Assembly: GCA_002345675.1 (NCBI GenBank)
Contig: DDWL01000036.1
Location: 91,843-155,842, forward strand
Reading direction: 5' to 3'
From: Bacteroidales bacterium UBA2287
GTDB lineage: Bacteria > Bacteroidota > Bacteroidia > Bacteroidales > Tenuifilaceae
Length of the DNA: 64,000 nucleotides
Part shown: one piece after another, positions 19,179 through 26,996 of the stretch
How the letters are laid out: every line of letters begins with the position of its first letter
Numbering within the stretch: position 1 is the first letter of the stretch
The notes under the pieces: model-generated
Database searches by the model: none
Seen by the model: only the letters and a program-made list of their open reading frames with translations
What the model was told of the DNA's origin: nothing
Translations under genes and position numbers: made by a program

Positions 19179-20552
19179 ATGGAGTACATTAAAAAGTACA
19201 TTGATGAGAACCAACAGCGGTTTCTCGACGAGCTATTCGGACTGCTTCGCATTCCATCAATTAGTTCCATTGCCGACCATAAGCCCGACATGATAAAGGC
19301 TGCGGAGTACTGGAAGGAAACACTGCTGAAAGCGGGAGCCGACAAAGCAACTGTAATGCCAACCGACGGAAACCCTGTGGTTTATGGCGAAAAAATCATC
19401 GACCCTTCGCTTCCTACTATCCTCGTTTATGGTCATTACGACGTAATGCCTGTCGACCCAATTGAATTATGGAAATCGCAACCTTTCGAACCCGAAATTC
19501 GCGACGGTAAAATTTGGGCACGTGGTGCCGACGACGACAAGGGACAAGCCTTTATGCACGCTAAAGCCTTCGAAATGATGGTTCGCACCGGCAACCTTCC
19601 CTGTAACGTTAAGTTTATGATTGAAGGTGAAGAGGAAATTGGTTCGACTAACCTCGAAAAGTGGCTCGAAACCAACAAGGCTATGCTTAAATCCGATGTT
19701 ATTTTAGTTTCCGACACATCGATGCTTGAAGCCGACGTTCCTTCAATTACCACTGGTTTACGCGGATTGGCTTACGTTGAAGTTGAAGTAACTGGTCCAA
19801 ATCGCGACCTTCACTCGGGACTTTTCGGCGGAGCCGTTGCAAACCCTGCTAATGTTTTAGCAAAAATGATTGCCTCGCTGCACGACGATAACAACCGTGT
19901 TACCATACCTGGTTTCTACGACGACGTTATGGATGTAAATCCTACCGAGCGTGCCGAAATGGCAAAGGCTCCTTTTAACCTCGACACCTATAAAAATTCG
20001 CTAAATATTCAAGAAAATTGGGGCGAAGAAGGATACTCAACCCTCGAGCGAGTAGGTATTCGTCCAACCCTCGATGTTAACGGAATTTGGGGTGGCTATA
20101 TTGGCGAGGGCGCCAAAACGGTGCTGCCATCAAAGGCTAATGCAAAAATATCCATGAGGCTTGTGCCAAATCAGGATCACCATAAAATTGCCGAACTGTT
20201 TCAAAAGCACTTCGAGGCAATGGCTCCAAAGTATGTAAAGGTAAAAGTTACGCCTCACCATGGCGGACAAGGCTATGTCTCGCCAACCGACACCATTGCC
20301 TACCAGGCAGCCAGCAAGGCAATTGAAGACGTTTACGGAAAAAAGCCAGTTCCCTACCGTAGCGGCGGAAGCATTCCCATTATCAGCACATTCGAAAGAA
20401 TTCTTGGCTCAAAAACCATTCTTTTAGGATTTGGACTTGAAGGTGATGCCATACACTCACCCAACGAAAACTATCCTCTTCAGCAGTTCTACCGTGGAAT
20501 CGAAGCAATACCCCGTTTCTACAAGTACTTTGTTGAAATGAAAAAGAAGTAA
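19179..20552 (+). CDS. M20 family dipeptidase (CNDP-like)
   Basis: 457-residue zinc metallopeptidase of the M20 family, probably cytosolic and cleaving dipeptides. Metal and catalytic motifs are in order: GHYDVMPVDP (His ligand, Asp), WARGADDDKGQ (bridging Asp), EGEEEIGS (general base Glu and ligand Glu), SDTSM (ligand Asp) and IHSPNENYP (last His ligand). The insertion with RDLHSGLFGG is the dimerisation/lid domain. It is followed by a good terminator. Exact substrate unknown; carnosine-type dipeptidases are nearest by motif. Confidence 0.9.
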   Translation: MEYIKKYIDENQQRFLDELFGLLRIPSISSIADHKPDMIKAAEYWKETLLKAGADKATVMPTDGNPVVYGEKIIDPSLPTILVYGHYDVMPVDPIELWKSQPFEPEIRDGKIWARGADDDKGQAFMHAKAFEMMVRTGNLPCNVKFMIEGEEEIGSTNLEKWLETNKAMLKSDVILVSDTSMLEADVPSITTGLRGLAYVEVEVTGPNRDLHSGLFGGAVANPANVLAKMIASLHDDNNRVTIPGFYDDVMDVNPTERAEMAKAPFNLDTYKNSLNIQENWGEEGYSTLERVGIRPTLDVNGIWGGYIGEGAKTVLPSKANAKISMRLVPNQDHHKIAELFQKHFEAMAPKYVKVKVTPHHGGQGYVSPTDTIAYQAASKAIEDVYGKKPVPYRSGGSIPIISTFERILGSKTILLGFGLEGDAIHSPNENYPLQQFYRGIEAIPRFYKYFVEMKKK

Positions 20553-20580
20553 AACATAAAATCCTCAATCGGATTTTTAT

Positions 20581-20620
20581 AACCGCAGCCCTGTTTACTA
20601 TTAGGTCTGCGGTTTTTTTT
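20581..20620 (+). terminator. Rho-independent terminator
   Basis: Stem AACCGCAG with CTGCGGTT (8 bp) separated by an 18-nt loop and running into a T tract. It ends the DUF3109-dipeptidase unit. Confidence 0.75.
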
Positions 20621-21141
20621 CTGGCTAATTTTAGGTAAATACCTTTTGGGAGTTAGAAGAAAGTGGTTCAAAAAAGAATAGAGGGAGAACAGTCCGCCTT
20701 CGGAAAATTTTCGAAGAATTCAAGGTTGAGCGGGTTGCAGCAATGCCTTAGGAGGAGTGCGGCAGTGTAAAAAAGTTTCCCTTTCGAGAAATGTTGGAAG
20801 CCATTGCACTCCGCAAGGAAACCCGCTCGACTGTAGAATTCAGAAAATTATCCGGCAGCGGTGATTTTTCTTTGCTCCTTTCTTTTGATGGCAGCAAAAG
20901 AAAGGAGACTCAATGCAAAACACTTGGAGCAATCTGTTCGGAAACATTCAGAGCAATAGCCAATTTTAACATTAATATGAATTTTCTTAGGTCGACCATG
21001 TTGAGCAACGAATGAGCAATTGAATACCGTTAACCTTTTTTTGTTTATTACCCTCGTCAAAAATCATCATACATCATACAATAAAAATTTCTTTTTGCGT
21101 AACTTGCACAGTAGTCCTAACGACATAAACAACTCGAAATT
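20621..21141 (+). other. Intergenic region without a supported gene
   Basis: About 520 bp between a terminator and a lipoprotein gene. A 74-codon reading frame at 20791-21015 has no recognisable features and spans a palindrome, so I do not call it. Base composition is less AT-rich than other gaps. The region looks like repeat debris. Confidence 0.5.
20875..20907. repeat. 13-bp perfect inverted repeat
   Basis: CTCCTTTCTTTTG and its exact complement CAAAAGAAAGGAG enclose a 7-nt loop. There is no T tract, so it is not an ordinary terminator. Similar CTTTCTTTTG palindromes are, from memory, common dispersed elements in Bacteroidota. Confidence 0.7.
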
Positions 21142-21633
21142 ATGAAAAAATGCCTCCCCGTTTTACTCGTTTTAATTGCCATTGCAAGCTGCAACCAAAA
21201 ACCTAAGGATGAGCAACAAAACAAGAATACGAAACAAGATATTGCCGTTTCGGCAATTGAAAAGTGGATGCAGGGCAACACCGATTACGAAGGCTATAAA
21301 CCAATTGAGTTTGGCGAAATAAATCCACGATTCGAGCGTACTGCTCGATCGATGCAACTAGAAAGTTTAATATACGAGGAAATAGCCCTTAATCCAAATG
21401 GGTCGGAAAAGCTCGACAGCTTAAAAAATATTCAGCAAAATAATATGGGGAACTTAATGGGCTACATTATTCTCCACAAGTACGAAACAAGCAATATTGC
21501 TGGCGAAAAGTTTGCGAACGAAAGCCTTTTTTTCCTCGACACTGTTTTTAGGGTGGCAACAGTACTTAATCCCGAGGCTTTCGATCAAATACTCATTGAA
21601 CGCCACGTTTTTCGTCTCGATTCGGTTGAGTAG
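21142..21633 (+). CDS. Hypothetical lipoprotein
   Basis: 163 residues with a lipoprotein signal (ending IAIASC, lipidated Cys17), then a charged linker rich in Lys, Gln and Asn and a mostly helical body (ARSMQLESLIYEEIALN, NNMGNLMGYIILHKYET, ESLFFLDTVFRVATV). I do not recognise the family. Its stop lies one base from the stop of the convergent lptB gene. Length and export signal support a real gene. Confidence 0.7.
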   Translation: MKKCLPVLLVLIAIASCNQKPKDEQQNKNTKQDIAVSAIEKWMQGNTDYEGYKPIEFGEINPRFERTARSMQLESLIYEEIALNPNGSEKLDSLKNIQQNNMGNLMGYIILHKYETSNIAGEKFANESLFFLDTVFRVATVLNPEAFDQILIERHVFRLDSVE

Positions 21634-21634
21634 G

Positions 21635-22360
21635 CTACTTTCTTAGCTCAAAATTCTGCCCTAAGTACACCCTTCTAACCTCGGGGTCGTCGGCAAGTTC
21701 CTGTGCTGTACCCGACTTTAAAATATCACCCTCGAAAAGCAGGTAAGCCCTGTCGGTAATGGTTAGCGTTTCGTGAACGTTATGGTCGGTAATTAAAATT
21801 CCAATATTACGATCCTTAAGGTGAGCAACAATATTTTGAATATCTTCAACGGCAATTGGGTCAACTCCAGCAAAAGGCTCGTCGAGCAGTATAAACTTTG
21901 GGTCGAGGGCAAGTGCCCGAGCAATTTCGGTTCGGCGACGTTCGCCTCCGCTTAGCTGAATCCCTAAACTTTTGCGTATTTTCTGCAAGCCAAATTCTGA
22001 AATCAGCGATTCAACCTTTTCGCGTTGATACTCCTTAGTGAATTTGGTCATCTCAAGTACCGCACGAATGTTGTCCTCTACGCTTAGCTTTCGAAAAATT
22101 GATGCCTCCTGTGCTAAATATCCAATGCCTCTTTGGGCGCGTCGGTATACGGGCTCGCGGGTTATGTCAATGTCGTCTAAAAAAATGCGACCAGCATTGG
22201 GTGTTACAAGGCCAACAATCATGTAAAAGGTTGTTGTTTTGCCTGCTCCGTTGGGGCCAAGAAGACCTACAATTTCACCCTGGCTTACCTCAACGCTTGC
22301 GCCCTTAACAACAGTTCGAGCTCTGTATTTTTTTACCAACGAATTGGTGTGCAGCTTCAT
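21635..22360 (-). CDS. lptB: Lipopolysaccharide export ABC transporter ATP-binding protein LptB
   Basis: ATPase of the LptB2FG machine that extracts LPS from the inner membrane. Walker A is GPNGAGKTTTFYM, the Q-loop lies in YLAQEASIFRKLSV, the signature is LSGGERRR, Walker B is FILLDEPFAGVDP and the switch is ITDHNV, all in LptB-specific form. I chose the ATG at 22360, giving MKLHTNSLVKKY, the usual family start. ATG 22369 or TTG 22393 would lengthen it, but a promoter-like box at 22391-22398 argues against the longest form. No other lpt gene is in the window. Confidence 0.93.
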   Translation of the reverse strand: MKLHTNSLVKKYRARTVVKGASVEVSQGEIVGLLGPNGAGKTTTFYMIVGLVTPNAGRIFLDDIDITREPVYRRAQRGIGYLAQEASIFRKLSVEDNIRAVLEMTKFTKEYQREKVESLISEFGLQKIRKSLGIQLSGGERRRTEIARALALDPKFILLDEPFAGVDPIAVEDIQNIVAHLKDRNIGILITDHNVHETLTITDRAYLLFEGDILKSGTAQELADDPEVRRVYLGQNFELRK

Positions 22361-22390
22361 CCTTTCCATTAAAGTATGTTGGATTTTTGA

Positions 22391-22398
22391 CAAATGTA
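22391..22398 (-). promoter_or_regulatory. Putative Bacteroidota -7 box for lptB
   Basis: On the minus strand this reads TACATTTG, a match to TAnnTTTG, about 30 bp before the preferred lptB ATG. It overlaps the longest possible reading frame and so helps decide the start. Confidence 0.45.
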
Positions 22399-22570
22399 GT
22401 AAAAATCGAATACGATGCCATTGTTTAGAACAACCAACTACCCTTAACCAAAAAAAGTGTTTCTTAACATATATGTGCTTTATTGTCTAATTATCAATTA
22501 GATGCAAGGTGTTTTAGTTGTTTGCGACGCAAAAAGTTAAAAATTACCCTCTGTCGCATTTATAAACTTA

Positions 22571-22578
22571 TAAATTTG
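22571..22578 (+). promoter_or_regulatory. Putative Bacteroidota -7 box for the cDPGS-like gene
   Basis: TAAATTTG matches TAnnTTTG and lies 68 bp before the ATG at 22647. The leader in between is AT-rich and unstructured by eye. Confidence 0.45.
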
Positions 22579-22646
22579 TGGGGCAAAAAATAAATAACTA
22601 ATTCACATACATAACTGTTTGTTTAATTTTTAAAAACAAAGCTTAT

Positions 22647-23990
22647 ATGACAAAACGTAACGTAGTAATTATCGGAGCTGCTGGAAGAGACTTCCACAAC
22701 TTCAACACATTCTTCCGTGGTAAAGAGGAATACAATGTAGTAGCTTTTACTGCTGCTCAAATTCCCGACATCGATGGTCGTAAGTACCCAGCCGAATTGG
22801 CAGGAAGCCTTTACCCTGCTGGCATTCCAATTGTTGCCGAAGAGGACTTGGTAAAAGTAATTAAAGAGAAAAACGTTCAAGATTGCGTATTCTCGTACAG
22901 CGATGTTACTTACAATCACGTAATGAAACTTAGCTCAATTGTTAACGCTGCTGGCGCAAACTTTATGCTTATTGGTCCTAACGAAACCATGATAAAAAGC
23001 ACCAAGCCTGTAATTGCAGTTGTTGCTACCCGTACTGGTTGCGGAAAATCGCAAACATCGCGCAAGGTAATTGAGCATCTAATGGCCGACGGCCTAAAAG
23101 TGGTTGCAGTTCGTCACCCAATGCCCTATGGCGACTTAGTAGCTCAAAAGGTTCAGCGCTTTGCAGTTGTTGAAGACCTTAAGAAGCACAAATGTACCGT
23201 TGAGGAAATGGAAGAGTACGAACCACACGTAGTTCGTGGAAACGTAATTTATGCAGGTGTTGACTACGAAGCAATTCTTCGTCAAGCTGAAAAAGATATC
23301 GACGGTTGCGATGTAGTTCTTTGGGACGGCGGAAACAACGACTTCGCTTTCTTTAAGCCAGACCTAACCATTACCGTTGCCGACCCACACCGTCCAGGTA
23401 ACGAAATTAGCTACTACCCAGGCGAAGTTAACCTTCGTATGGCCGATGTAGTTGTTATTAACAAAATGGACTCAGCTTCTCCAGAGGGCATCCAAATTGT
23501 TCGCGAAAGCATTGCAAGTCGCAATCCTAACGCAATTGTTGTTGATGGCGCCTCGCCTATTACCGTTGACAAACCTGAGCTAATTAAAGGGAAACGTTGC
23601 CTTGTAGTTGAGGACGGACCCACACTTACTCACGGCGAGATGAAGATTGGTGCAGGTACTGTTGCCGCTCGCAAGTTTGGTGCAAAAGAAGAGGTTGATG
23701 CTCGTCCTTTCCTTGTTGGTAAATTAAAGGAAACTTTTGCTATTTATCCTAACATTGGCCGCGTTCTTCCAGCTATGGGTTATGGTGAGCAGCAGCTAAA
23801 AGACCTTGAAGCTACCATTAACGGTTCCGATTGCGACACTGTAATTGTTGCAACTCCAATCGATCTTGGTCGTATCATTAACATTAAAAAGCCTTACACT
23901 CGCGTTTCTTACGACTTAGCCGAAATAGGTCTTCCCGATCTAAAGGGCGTTCTTAAAGATTTCGTTAAGAAGCACAACCTAAAGAAATAA
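22647..23990 (+). CDS. Cyclic 2,3-diphosphoglycerate synthetase-like GTPase
   Basis: 447 residues. The N-terminus (KRNVVIIGAAGRDFHNFN) is a Rossmann-like start, followed at about residue 128-139 by a P-loop (ATRTGCGKSQTS) and later VVLWDGGNND, DPHRPGNE, VVINKMD and a C-terminal IGRVLPAMGYG. This layout matches proteins annotated as cyclic 2,3-diphosphoglycerate synthetase (cDPGS), known from methanogens. In bacteria the reaction is not established, so I give family, not function. Codon use is markedly C-ending and regular, suggesting strong expression. Has its own promoter-like site and terminator, so it is probably monocistronic. Confidence 0.8.
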   Translation: MTKRNVVIIGAAGRDFHNFNTFFRGKEEYNVVAFTAAQIPDIDGRKYPAELAGSLYPAGIPIVAEEDLVKVIKEKNVQDCVFSYSDVTYNHVMKLSSIVNAAGANFMLIGPNETMIKSTKPVIAVVATRTGCGKSQTSRKVIEHLMADGLKVVAVRHPMPYGDLVAQKVQRFAVVEDLKKHKCTVEEMEEYEPHVVRGNVIYAGVDYEAILRQAEKDIDGCDVVLWDGGNNDFAFFKPDLTITVADPHRPGNEISYYPGEVNLRMADVVVINKMDSASPEGIQIVRESIASRNPNAIVVDGASPITVDKPELIKGKRCLVVEDGPTLTHGEMKIGAGTVAARKFGAKEEVDARPFLVGKLKETFAIYPNIGRVLPAMGYGEQQLKDLEATINGSDCDTVIVATPIDLGRIINIKKPYTRVSYDLAEIGLPDLKGVLKDFVKKHNLKK

Positions 23991-24010
23991 TTTCTTTATA
24001 CTTTTTTGAG

Positions 24011-24035
24011 AAGCGGAGGAAACTCCGCTTTTTTT
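24011..24035 (+). terminator. Rho-independent terminator
   Basis: Perfect 8-bp stem AAGCGGAG / CTCCGCTT with a GAAA tetraloop and a T tract, 20 bp after the cDPGS-like stop. Confidence 0.92.
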
Positions 24036-24759
24036 ATGACGTTTTGTTACCAATCTTAAATTCAAAATAGTCTAATATACATTCAACTAGCTAGTATTTT
24101 GAATTTTTAGATTGGTATATGCCGATGGGAAAATATGTTATAGTTGGCTTAATGGACAAAATTAATGGTAATATCATCTGAAATACTTGTTCTTATTATC
24201 TTTGAGTCAAATTAAAGGTTTTGAATAAAAAAAGTGTTTTTATTGCACAAAGGATTTGTGCATAAATGTGAATTTATTTAATGGGTTTTTGAAGGCATAG
24301 GGTTCTCTAAAAATATCATAATTAAACTATTAGGATCTCAAATAGAGTGAAAATAAATACCATTAAAAATGTCCAATAGAAGGCATCGTTAAAAAAACCA
24401 TTAAAAATGTCCATTACTCCTTATAGTTCAATAAGACAAGTCGAAATCAGGTCAGATGCATTTTAAAAATGTCCCGTTAGGGACAAAATATCGGTAAAAG
24501 ATATTACAAAACCCAATTTCTCTGTGCCGTTAGGTACAGAATATTCCGTACCTAACGGCACGGTTTTTTCATTCCACATTATATTTCTACCGATATAATG
24601 TCCCTAGCGGGACAACAAAACAAATACAAAAAATATAATTAGTTAACAGTGTGACTATTATAATCAATATTTAAATGGTTTGCACTACAGTCGAAATTGA
24701 ACTACTACATATTCCCAATCGGTATTACTACCTTCGTAGCACTAAACCTTGCAAAACCT
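24036..24759 (+). other. Long repeat-bearing intergenic region
   Basis: About 720 bp without a credible gene. It holds two direct copies of a 17-mer (ACCATTAAAAATGTCCA at 24359-24375 and 24397-24413) and the 145-bp multi-palindrome element at 24470-24614. The rest is AT-rich. The promoter of the following aminotransferase operon must lie near the right end. Confidence 0.6.
24470..24614. repeat. Four-palindrome repeat element, copy A
   Basis: Both ends are TGTCCC-4 nt-GGGACA hairpins and also pair with each other (left arm through CGGTA at 24496, right arm from TACCG at 24588). The centre (24524-24561) is a near-perfect 38-bp palindrome whose halves are degenerate copies of the terminal motif (TGTGCC-GTTA-GGTACA). 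A second copy lies inverted at 52077-52220. No open frame or transposase; looks like a non-autonomous REP/MITE-like element. Confidence 0.85.
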
Positions 24760-25893
24760 ATGGCAGCATATTCCTTTACGGCAAAACCAGCTGGCTCTCT
24801 CATTAGCTACTTCAGTAATTTGGTGAAAACCAACGGAGGAATTAATCTTGCTCAGGGAATACCTGGCTTTCAGCCACCAATTGAACTTATTGAAATTTTA
24901 AAGCAAACTGCAGATTCCAACATTCATCAGTACGCTCCAGGAATTGGCAACTTTAATCTGCTAAATCAGCTAAGCACCACCTACAATGTAGAACTCGACA
25001 ACCTTTTGGTTGTTCAGGGAGCCACCGAGGGCTTATCGCTTATTTACACATATCTTTTAAAAAAGTTGAAAGGAAACTTCGCAGTTATGGCCATTGAGCC
25101 TGCATACGAAAGCTACAGTCAGCTGCCTGCCATTTTTGGACAAAAGTTCGTGGGTTTTACACCGTCAAATGGAAATATCGACTTAACCGAGTTTCGTAAA
25201 AAGGTAGTTGATAATAATATAAGGGTTGTATTTATTGCCTCTCCGGGCAATCCCTACGGAATAGTACTGGCTGAACGCGAAATAAACGCCATTCTTAAAA
25301 TGGCTGAAGAGTTAGGGTTTTACGTTGTGCTCGACATGGTTTACCGCGAACTGTACTTCGAAACAAAACCGTACCTGCCAATACTGGGAAAATCGCAAAA
25401 CCTTTTCTACGTAAATAGCTTCTCAAAATCGCTTTGCATTACGGGTTGGCGAGTTGGATACGTTATTGCATCAACCGACAATATGGTTGGCCTCCGTGCC
25501 ATTCACGATTACATTGGGCTATGCGCTCCTTCGCTTCTGCAAGAAGCGTTGGCTCAGTTCCTTATTCAAAACGACAACGGTAATGCATTTATCGCAAACT
25601 TTCGAGAAAACATTAAGAGCAACTTTATTTTAATGAGCCAAGGGCTCAAAGAATTAGGCTTTCAAATTCCACCTACGCACGGGGGCTGCTTTGTTTGGTC
25701 AAAACTACCAGCCGAAATCCCCGATGGCTTTTCCTTTGCCAATGAACTTTACAGTAAAACCAAGGTTGCCATAATTCCTGGTGAGCACTTTGGCCAAAAC
25801 TATTCGAGTTGGGTTAGGCTTAATATTGCACGCGAAACCAAGGAGGTTGAAGTTGGGCTTGCTCATATTTCTAAATTTGTAAAGGAGCATTAA
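24760..25893 (+). CDS. Class I/II PLP-dependent aminotransferase
   Basis: 377 residues from ATG 24760 (MAAYSFTAKPAGSLISYFS). A TTG 63 bp upstream would add a poorly matching tail. Fold-type I aminotransferase: GINLAQGIPGF (substrate-arm motif), GATEGLSLIY, ASPGNPYG, a VLDMVYRELYF active-site segment, the PLP Lys in NSFSKSLCITGWRVGY and the carboxylate-binding Arg in WVRLNIARE. Nearest to methionine/kynurenine-type aminotransferases (YbdL/KAT group); the true amino acid donor is not evident. Followed 2 bp later by a glycosyltransferase, so likely first gene of a three-gene operon. Confidence 0.85.
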   Translation: MAAYSFTAKPAGSLISYFSNLVKTNGGINLAQGIPGFQPPIELIEILKQTADSNIHQYAPGIGNFNLLNQLSTTYNVELDNLLVVQGATEGLSLIYTYLLKKLKGNFAVMAIEPAYESYSQLPAIFGQKFVGFTPSNGNIDLTEFRKKVVDNNIRVVFIASPGNPYGIVLAEREINAILKMAEELGFYVVLDMVYRELYFETKPYLPILGKSQNLFYVNSFSKSLCITGWRVGYVIASTDNMVGLRAIHDYIGLCAPSLLQEALAQFLIQNDNGNAFIANFRENIKSNFILMSQGLKELGFQIPPTHGGCFVWSKLPAEIPDGFSFANELYSKTKVAIIPGEHFGQNYSSWVRLNIARETKEVEVGLAHISKFVKEH

Positions 25894-25895
25894 CA

Positions 25896-26996
25896 TTGAC
25901 AGTTTTACTAATCATTGTTGTAATTCTTTGCATTGCCTACGGAGCAATGGTTGTAATATTTTGGATTGGTGTAATTAAATTGAAAAAAGAAAAAGCTACC
26001 GCTTCTGTAGAAAAAATCCCCATTTCCATTGTAGTTGCTTTTCGAAACGAAGAGAACAACCTGTCGGCATTGCTTAGTTCTATTGAGAAATTAAACTACC
26101 CTCGAAACCTTTACGAAGTTATTTTGGTAAACGACAACTCGAGCGATAACTGGGAAACAATAACTGGCGAATGGGAAAAACGAATGCCTAACTTAAAGGT
26201 GCTTTCGCTTAAAACCGAAATGGGAAAAAAACAAGCACTTGCGCTTGGAGTCGAAACCGCTTCGTTTAATCATATTGTCACTACCGACGCCGATTGCTTT
26301 ATACAAACCGACTGGTTAGTTTATATTTCGAAAGAATTTACAGCATCAAATTCTTCGTTAATAATTGGGCCTGTAATTCTACACCCATCAAACAATTTAT
26401 TTGATTTATTTCAAGTTTTAGAGCATTCGAGCCTCACTGCTTCAACACTTGGAGGTTGTAAAATGGGAATTCCTTTTATGGCCTCATCGGCCAATTTGGC
26501 TTTCAATAAAAAAGAGCTCGACTTCAACCTAAACATGTTTAATACAAATACTCCATCGGGCGACGATGTGTTTTTGCTGCATTCGGTCATTGAAAAGGGG
26601 CTTAAGGTCTCGTGCCATTTAAATCCATGTGGAATTGTTGAAACTAAACCTGTTAATTCAGTAAAAGCATTTTTAAATCAGCGTGCTAGGTGGGCTTCAA
26701 AATCGAAACATTATAAAAATGCAGCTGCCATAAATGTGGCTCTAATCGTTGTCGGATTTAATGCACTTTTACTTGTTTTGTTAGGCTGCTTGATATTTTC
26801 AGATTTGAATCGCATTTGGTTAGCGATTCCTTTTGGCACCAAGTTGGCTGTCGATTTCCTTCTTTTAAATAGTTACCTTGGAGCCATTGGGCGACGAAAA
26901 ATGCTGTTGGTTTTTATACCTTTGCAGCTGATTTACCCTTTTTACATAGCTATAGCATTCGCTTTAGCGTTTTTTAAACCCATAAAATGGAAGTAG
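25896..26996 (+). CDS. Membrane glycosyltransferase family 2
   Basis: 366 residues. An N-terminal membrane helix (about 3-27) is followed by a GT-A domain: ISIVVAFRNEENNLSALL, VILVNDNSSDNW, TTDADC (DxD-like metal site), GDDVFLL and QRARWASKS (the QxxRW motif of processive GT2 enzymes). Three or so C-terminal membrane helices follow. The start is TTG two bases after the aminotransferase stop; a later Met would lose the membrane helix. The 3' end overlaps the permease gene by 10 bp. Acceptor sugar or lipid unknown. Confidence 0.85.
   Translation: MTVLLIIVVILCIAYGAMVVIFWIGVIKLKKEKATASVEKIPISIVVAFRNEENNLSALLSSIEKLNYPRNLYEVILVNDNSSDNWETITGEWEKRMPNLKVLSLKTEMGKKQALALGVETASFNHIVTTDADCFIQTDWLVYISKEFTASNSSLIIGPVILHPSNNLFDLFQVLEHSSLTASTLGGCKMGIPFMASSANLAFNKKELDFNLNMFNTNTPSGDDVFLLHSVIEKGLKVSCHLNPCGIVETKPVNSVKAFLNQRARWASKSKHYKNAAAINVALIVVGFNALLLVLLGCLIFSDLNRIWLAIPFGTKLAVDFLLLNSYLGAIGRRKMLLVFIPLQLIYPFYIAIAFALAFFKPIKWK

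Noticed and set aside
20791..21015. 74-codon open frame as a gene
   Set aside because: No recognisable protein features, it crosses a palindrome and the composition looks like repeat debris.
22361..22393. Longer LptB start at TTG 22393
   Set aside because: It overlaps a promoter-like box and adds residues not seen in the family; MKLHTNSLVKKY at 22360 fits.
24470..24614. The palindrome element as a riboswitch or simple terminator
   Set aside because: It is nearly symmetric, is present as an inverted second copy by unrelated genes, lies about 150 bp from the nearest start and has no T tract at its ends.
24697..24759. TTG start for the aminotransferase 63 bp upstream
   Set aside because: The added residues do not fit the family N-terminus; ATG at 24760 gives the usual length.
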